From Streptomyces albogriseolus (GTDB lineage Bacteria > Actinomycetota > Actinomycetes > Streptomycetales > Streptomycetaceae): a stretch of 64,000 bases of DNA. Location: assembly GCA_014650475.1 (NCBI GenBank), contig BMVA01000001.1, forward strand, positions 124,001 through 188,000, given 5' to 3'. This document shows positions 60,711-64,000 of this stretch, piece after piece. Position 1 is the first letter of the stretch. Every line of letters begins with the position of its first letter. Below the pieces are notes generated by a model. That model was not told the origin of the DNA. It searched no databases and was given only the letters and a program-made list of their open reading frames with translations. The translations under genes and the position numbers were made by a program.

Positions 60711-62228
60711 ATGGCCTTCGCGATCACCCAGACCTGCTGCAGCGACGCCACCTGTGTGTCCGTCTGCCCGGTCAACTGCATCCATCCGACGCCGGAGGAA
60801 CGCGCCTTCGGCAGCACGGAGATGCTGCACATCGACCCGAAGAGCTGCATCGACTGCGGCGCCTGCGCGGACGCCTGCCCCGTGGACGCCGTCCTCCCGG
60901 TCGAGCGGCTGACCGGCGGGCAGCGGGAGTACGCCCGCATCAACGCGGCCTACTACGAGACCGAGGAGCACCGGCCCGAACAGCCCGTCCGCGGGCCGGT
61001 GTTCCACGACTGGGGCGCGCCGTCGTTCGACCGGGTGCTGCCGCCGGACTTCGGACCGCTCAGGGTCGCGGTCGTGGGCACAGGACCGGCCGGGATGTAC
61101 GCGGCGCGGGACCTGCTGCTGCACACCCCTGCCGAGGTGACGCTGATCGACCGGCTGCCGGTCGCCGGCGGTCTGGTCCGGTACGGGGTCGCGCCCGACC
61201 ACCCGTCCACGAAGAAGGCCGGCGAGAGCTTCGCCCGCTTCCTCACCCATCCGCGGGTCCGGCTCTGTCTGGGCCTGGAGGTGGGCGGAGGCGTCACGGC
61301 GGACGAACTCGCCGCCCACCACGACGCGGTGATCTACGCCGTCGGCGCGCAGGAGGCCCGGCGGCTCGGCGTGCCGGGCGAGGACCGGCCGGGCAGCGCC
61401 GCCGCGACCGAGTTCGTCGCCTGGTGCAACGGGCACCCCGACGTCGCCCCGGACGCCTTCGACCTGTCGGCGGACCGGGTCGTCGTGGTGGGCAACGGCA
61501 ATGTCGCGCTGGACGCCGCGCGCCTGCTGGTGTCCGACCCGGCGGCGCTCCGAGGGACGCCGATCGCCGCCCACGCGCTGGCGGAGCTGCGGCGCGGCAA
61601 GGTGCGCGAGGTGGTGGTGCTGGGGCGGCGCGGCCCGGAGCACGCGGCGTACACACGCACGGAGTTGCTCGCCCTGAAGCATCTGCCCGGTGTGAACCTG
61701 ATCGTCGACGATCACGACCCGGCCGTGGGCTCGGCGATCGACGAGGCGGCGGCGCGGGACAAGGCGGCGGCGCTGAAGGACGTACGGCGGGAGGCCGTCG
61801 ACTGGTCCCTGCCGCCGACGGCGGACGGCCCGCGCCGCATCGTGTTCCGCTTCCTGTCCGCGCCCGCCGAGGTGTGCGGGGAGGAATCGGTCCGCGCGGT
61901 ACGGGTCACCGGCACGGCGGGCGAGGTGGAGATCCCGGCCGGCCTGGCCCTCAGGGCGGTGGGCCATCGCGGGACGCCGCCGGCCGGGCTCCCGTTCGAC
62001 GAGTCCACGGGCACGGTGCCCCACGACCGGGGAAGGGTGACCGGCCGCCCGGGCGCCTACGTCGTCGGCTGGATCAAGCGCGGCGCCTCCGGCGGCATCG
62101 GCGCCAACCGCGTCTGCGCGACGGAGACGGTCGGCTCCCTGCTCGACGACGCGGTCGCGGGCCGGCTCCCCACGCCGACGGGCAGCGCACGGGCGTTCCG
62201 CCGGCTGGCACGGCGGAGGGGGCGCTGA
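60711..62228 (+). CDS. FprB-type ferredoxin / NADP+ reductase fusion
   Basis: A 505-residue protein. Residues 1-65 are a two-[4Fe-4S] ferredoxin module (CSDATCVSVCPVNC and CIDCGACADACP). The rest is an adrenodoxin-reductase-like flavoprotein with VAVVGTGPAGMYAARDLL (FAD, residue about 120), VVVVGNGNVALDAARLLV (NADP, about 262) and the C-terminal GWIKRGASGGIGANRVCA. The architecture equals FprB of mycobacteria. It would pass electrons from NADPH to an iron oxygenase. It begins 47 bases after the AurF-type gene and is probably its redox partner. ATG 60711 is clear. Confidence 0.92.
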   Translation: MAFAITQTCCSDATCVSVCPVNCIHPTPEERAFGSTEMLHIDPKSCIDCGACADACPVDAVLPVERLTGGQREYARINAAYYETEEHRPEQPVRGPVFHDWGAPSFDRVLPPDFGPLRVAVVGTGPAGMYAARDLLLHTPAEVTLIDRLPVAGGLVRYGVAPDHPSTKKAGESFARFLTHPRVRLCLGLEVGGGVTADELAAHHDAVIYAVGAQEARRLGVPGEDRPGSAAATEFVAWCNGHPDVAPDAFDLSADRVVVVGNGNVALDAARLLVSDPAALRGTPIAAHALAELRRGKVREVVVLGRRGPEHAAYTRTELLALKHLPGVNLIVDDHDPAVGSAIDEAAARDKAAALKDVRREAVDWSLPPTADGPRRIVFRFLSAPAEVCGEESVRAVRVTGTAGEVEIPAGLALRAVGHRGTPPAGLPFDESTGTVPHDRGRVTGRPGAYVVGWIKRGASGGIGANRVCATETVGSLLDDAVAGRLPTPTGSARAFRRLARRRGR

Positions 62229-62485
62229 CGGGGCGGTCGGGGTAACCCCGTACGGGGCAGGGGGGGCGGCCTGATCGCCCGCCTCCTCCGTGATCCGCCG
62301 ACCGTCCCGCTGGCCGTCAGCGCCCGTCCGGCCGGGCCGCTCAGCCGGCACCCTGCTCGCAGGAGCCGACCGCAGCGGCTCGCGCTGCTCACACAGTGGT
62401 CGGCCGCCGTTGCACCGGGAGGGGCGGGACCTGGACGGGCACGGACACGCCCGGTCCCGAAGCGGCCCGTCGCAGGGGAACGGGA

Positions 62486-63583
62486 TCAGGCACCGGTGGC
62501 GGGCGCCGCCGGACCGAAGCCGAGGCGGTCCAGATAGGCTCGGCAGCGGCTCTTCCAGTCCGGCTCGGATGCCTGGGAGAGACAACGCTTCAGCAGCGCC
62601 GCGACAGCCGCTTGCAGCCCCTCACGGGCGACAGCGTCCTCGTGCCGCTCCAGGGCCAGGGCCAGTCGGCGCGTGTACCCCGAGTCCTCCACGTTGAGCT
62701 GGGCCAGGGCCTCCACACCTTTCGACAGGTCCATGGCCAGCAGGACAGGGATGAGACGACGAGCGATGCCCACATCGTCGGAGTCGTTCGCCAGGGCCAC
62801 TACGTGCTCCAGCAGTGCCGGGTCGGGCGGGCGGACGGGGTGCAGCTCCCCCAGCAACTCCACCGTCATTCGTTGCACCCCTTGCTCACCACTGGCCAGC
62901 AGAGAGTAGAGCGCGTCTTCCTCCAGACTCCGACGAGCGGCCAGGGCACGCAGCGCCGCTTTGCGGGCCTGCTTGTCCTCCCACTCGTCGACGGCGATGG
63001 CCTGGGCGGCTGTCAGGTCTGCCGCGGAGAGCCGCGCGGGATCGCTCAGCAACGGTCGGATCGATTTCCTCCGGTTGCGTTCCTCCATCTGCCCCAGCGC
63101 GATGTCGAACAGCCTCGACAGTTCCCTCCGCAGGGTCTCTCCGAACTTCCCATGACTGAAGGGGACAGCGGTCAGCCTCCTGTCCTGCTCGATCTCGCGC
63201 AGGGTGCTGACCAGATTCCGGGTGCCCTCCTCCAGCAGGTCGAGGCTGGCAGGAGGGCGGAACTCGTCGTTCAGGACGAGGTACCGCTCATAGGTCGACT
63301 GCTGACAGAGCACCAGGAACGGCTTGCCGGCCAGCAGTGCCGCGGTCACCTCTGTTCCCCATGTGATGTGCCCGATCTCCTCCACGATGACGAATACACA
63401 GACATCCGCTTCCTGGACCGTGGCGCGGGAGTTCTCCTCCCAGTCGGACGAGGCGGAGTTGATGTAGTTCATCGTGCCGTTGAGGAAGTGCCAGGGAACG
63501 CCGCCGAAGTCGGCAACGGTCCGGACGAACTCGTCCTGCACCCGACGCGTGTCCGCGGCACCGCACAGCATGACTCGGATCAT
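62486..63583 (-). CDS. Unrecognised protein: Rossmann/TIR-like N-domain plus helical (HEAT-like) repeats
   Basis: A 365-residue protein that I cannot assign to a named family. Residues 1-110 resemble a nucleotide- or NAD-handling fold of the DUF4062/TIR/nucleoside-deoxyribosyltransferase type: IRVMLCGAAD first strand, SSDWEENSRATVQEADVCVFVI in the middle, and ITWGTEVTAALLAGKPFLVLC. Residues 180-350 are alpha-helical, with short repeats such as KAALRALAARRSLEEDALYSLLASGEQ and TVELLGEL, resembling HEAT or armadillo repeats. ATG 63583 or the upstream ATG 63598 are starts, and neither has a good ribosome site. It stands alone on the minus strand. Confidence 0.7.
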   Translation of the reverse strand: MIRVMLCGAADTRRVQDEFVRTVADFGGVPWHFLNGTMNYINSASSDWEENSRATVQEADVCVFVIVEEIGHITWGTEVTAALLAGKPFLVLCQQSTYERYLVLNDEFRPPASLDLLEEGTRNLVSTLREIEQDRRLTAVPFSHGKFGETLRRELSRLFDIALGQMEERNRRKSIRPLLSDPARLSAADLTAAQAIAVDEWEDKQARKAALRALAARRSLEEDALYSLLASGEQGVQRMTVELLGELHPVRPPDPALLEHVVALANDSDDVGIARRLIPVLLAMDLSKGVEALAQLNVEDSGYTRRLALALERHEDAVAREGLQAAVAALLKRCLSQASEPDWKSRCRAYLDRLGFGPAAPATGA

Positions 63584-63856
63584 GGTGCATGCTGACATGT
63601 GCCGACGTGCCGGACGCGGCGGTGGAAGGCACAACCATCCATATCCGTGCAGGACCGTCCACGCGTGATCCGCCGCCCGGCGTACGGCCTCTCCTCAGCC
63701 GGCGTCTGCGCCCGCGGTTCCGCGGGGTGGGCGTGTGACGGCGTACCGGTGATCGGTGGATGTGCGGGGTCCGCGCGTTACGGAAGGTGGGGGAAGGGGC
63801 ACTGGAGCCGAATCCGTCGTCCGATCGGGGGCGGGGGGGGGAAGGGAGAGTGCCGG

Positions 63857-64000
63857 GTGCTGTGGAAGACCTTCCGGTGGGCGTTCGCCGTGACGGCCGT
63901 CGGGCTGGTGGGCGGGGTGCTGTACGACGGGTGGACGGCGCTCGGCATCGTCGCCGTCCTCGCCGTGCTGGAGGTCTCGCTGTCCTTCGACAACGCGGTC
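63857..64000 (+). CDS. TerC/DUF475-family integral membrane protein (partial, 3' end outside window)
   Basis: The first 48 residues, from GTG 63857 with GAAGGGAG upstream, contain an N-terminal membrane helix (FAVTAVGLVGGVLYDGW) and a second one ending in LEVSLSFDNAV. The SFDNAV sequence is the core signature of TerC and DUF475 proteins, which bind or move metal ions or confer tellurite resistance. The rest of the gene is beyond the window. The 273-base gap before it holds only GC-rich sequence with no clear gene. Confidence 0.75.
   Translation, partial: MLWKTFRWAFAVTAVGLVGGVLYDGWTALGIVAVLAVLEVSLSFDNAV

Noticed and set aside
62238-62250. CGGGG-TAA-CCCCG hairpin after the FprB-type gene as a terminator
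   Set aside because: The arms are only five bases long, which is too weak compared with the strong hairpins found elsewhere in the window.

Overview
The window is a GC-rich (clearly above 70 percent) stretch of an actinomycete chromosome, almost certainly Streptomyces. The evidence is the strong G/C third-position bias, frequent GTG and TTG starts, four-base ATGA/GTGA gene overlaps, the dense set of small one-component regulators (PadR, HxlR, TetR, XRE, LacI, AraC), a SpoIIE-type phosphatase, a mycothiol-type isomerase fold, a class F sortase, a mycoredoxin remnant, a single rare TTA codon, and one copy of what I recognise as a dispersed Streptomyces intergenic repeat. I see no rRNA, tRNA, CRISPR array, insertion sequence or phage gene. 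The region reads as ordinary accessory chromosome with local gene decay.

Layout. 1-4.7 kb: an oligopeptide/nickel-type ABC importer (partial binding protein, two permeases, one fused double ATPase). 4.7-8.0 kb: SGNH hydrolase with a PadR regulator, a divergent SnoaL-like protein, an AraC-type regulator, a DHFR-like protein. 8.1-14 kb: a membrane spermidine-synthase-like protein, a ComB-like phosphatase and a large secreted GH92 mannosidase behind a LacI-type operator. 14-20.5 kb: DUF427 protein, oxidoreductase/HxlR divergent pair, secreted GH5 enzyme, PAS-SpoIIE phosphatase, second DHFR-like protein. 20.5-29.7 kb: membrane proteins, MOSC protein, APC permease, DUF2254 protein, a quinone-oxidoreductase/VOC pair, and a three-gene redox cassette (sulfite-oxidase-like protein, flavin reductase, zinc ribbon).

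29.7-30.7 kb is a graveyard: the C-terminal half of a TetR regulator faces a frameshifted serine hydrolase. 30.8-44.7 kb holds an exported EEP-family protein, a GlsB-like protein, several regulator/enzyme pairs with readable palindromic operators (XRE/methyltransferase, TetR/alpha-beta hydrolase, HxlR/RidA), a sirtuin, a sortase with its probable substrate, an ECF sigma factor with a membrane partner, acetyltransferases, a methyltransferase, and a frameshifted gene.

44.7-50.9 kb is the clearest functional unit: GH1 beta-glucosidase, two sugar permeases and a sugar-binding lipoprotein, divergent from a LacI regulator, with two operators arranged as a perfect inverted repeat. It has the gene order of cebR-cebEFG-bglC, but its operators differ from the classical CebR box. 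Downstream lies a dead mycoredoxin gene with a stop codon inside its CxxC site.

51.4-64 kb: cytidine deaminase, DUF4328 membrane protein, Rpf-like protein, a 51-residue membrane protein carrying the only TTA codon found, SRPBCC and DUF1330 proteins, a Pro-rich anchored protein followed by two DUF4139 paralogues, an AurF-type diiron oxygenase next to an FprB-type ferredoxin/NADP reductase, an unusual Rossmann-like plus helical-repeat protein, and the start of a TerC/DUF475 membrane protein.
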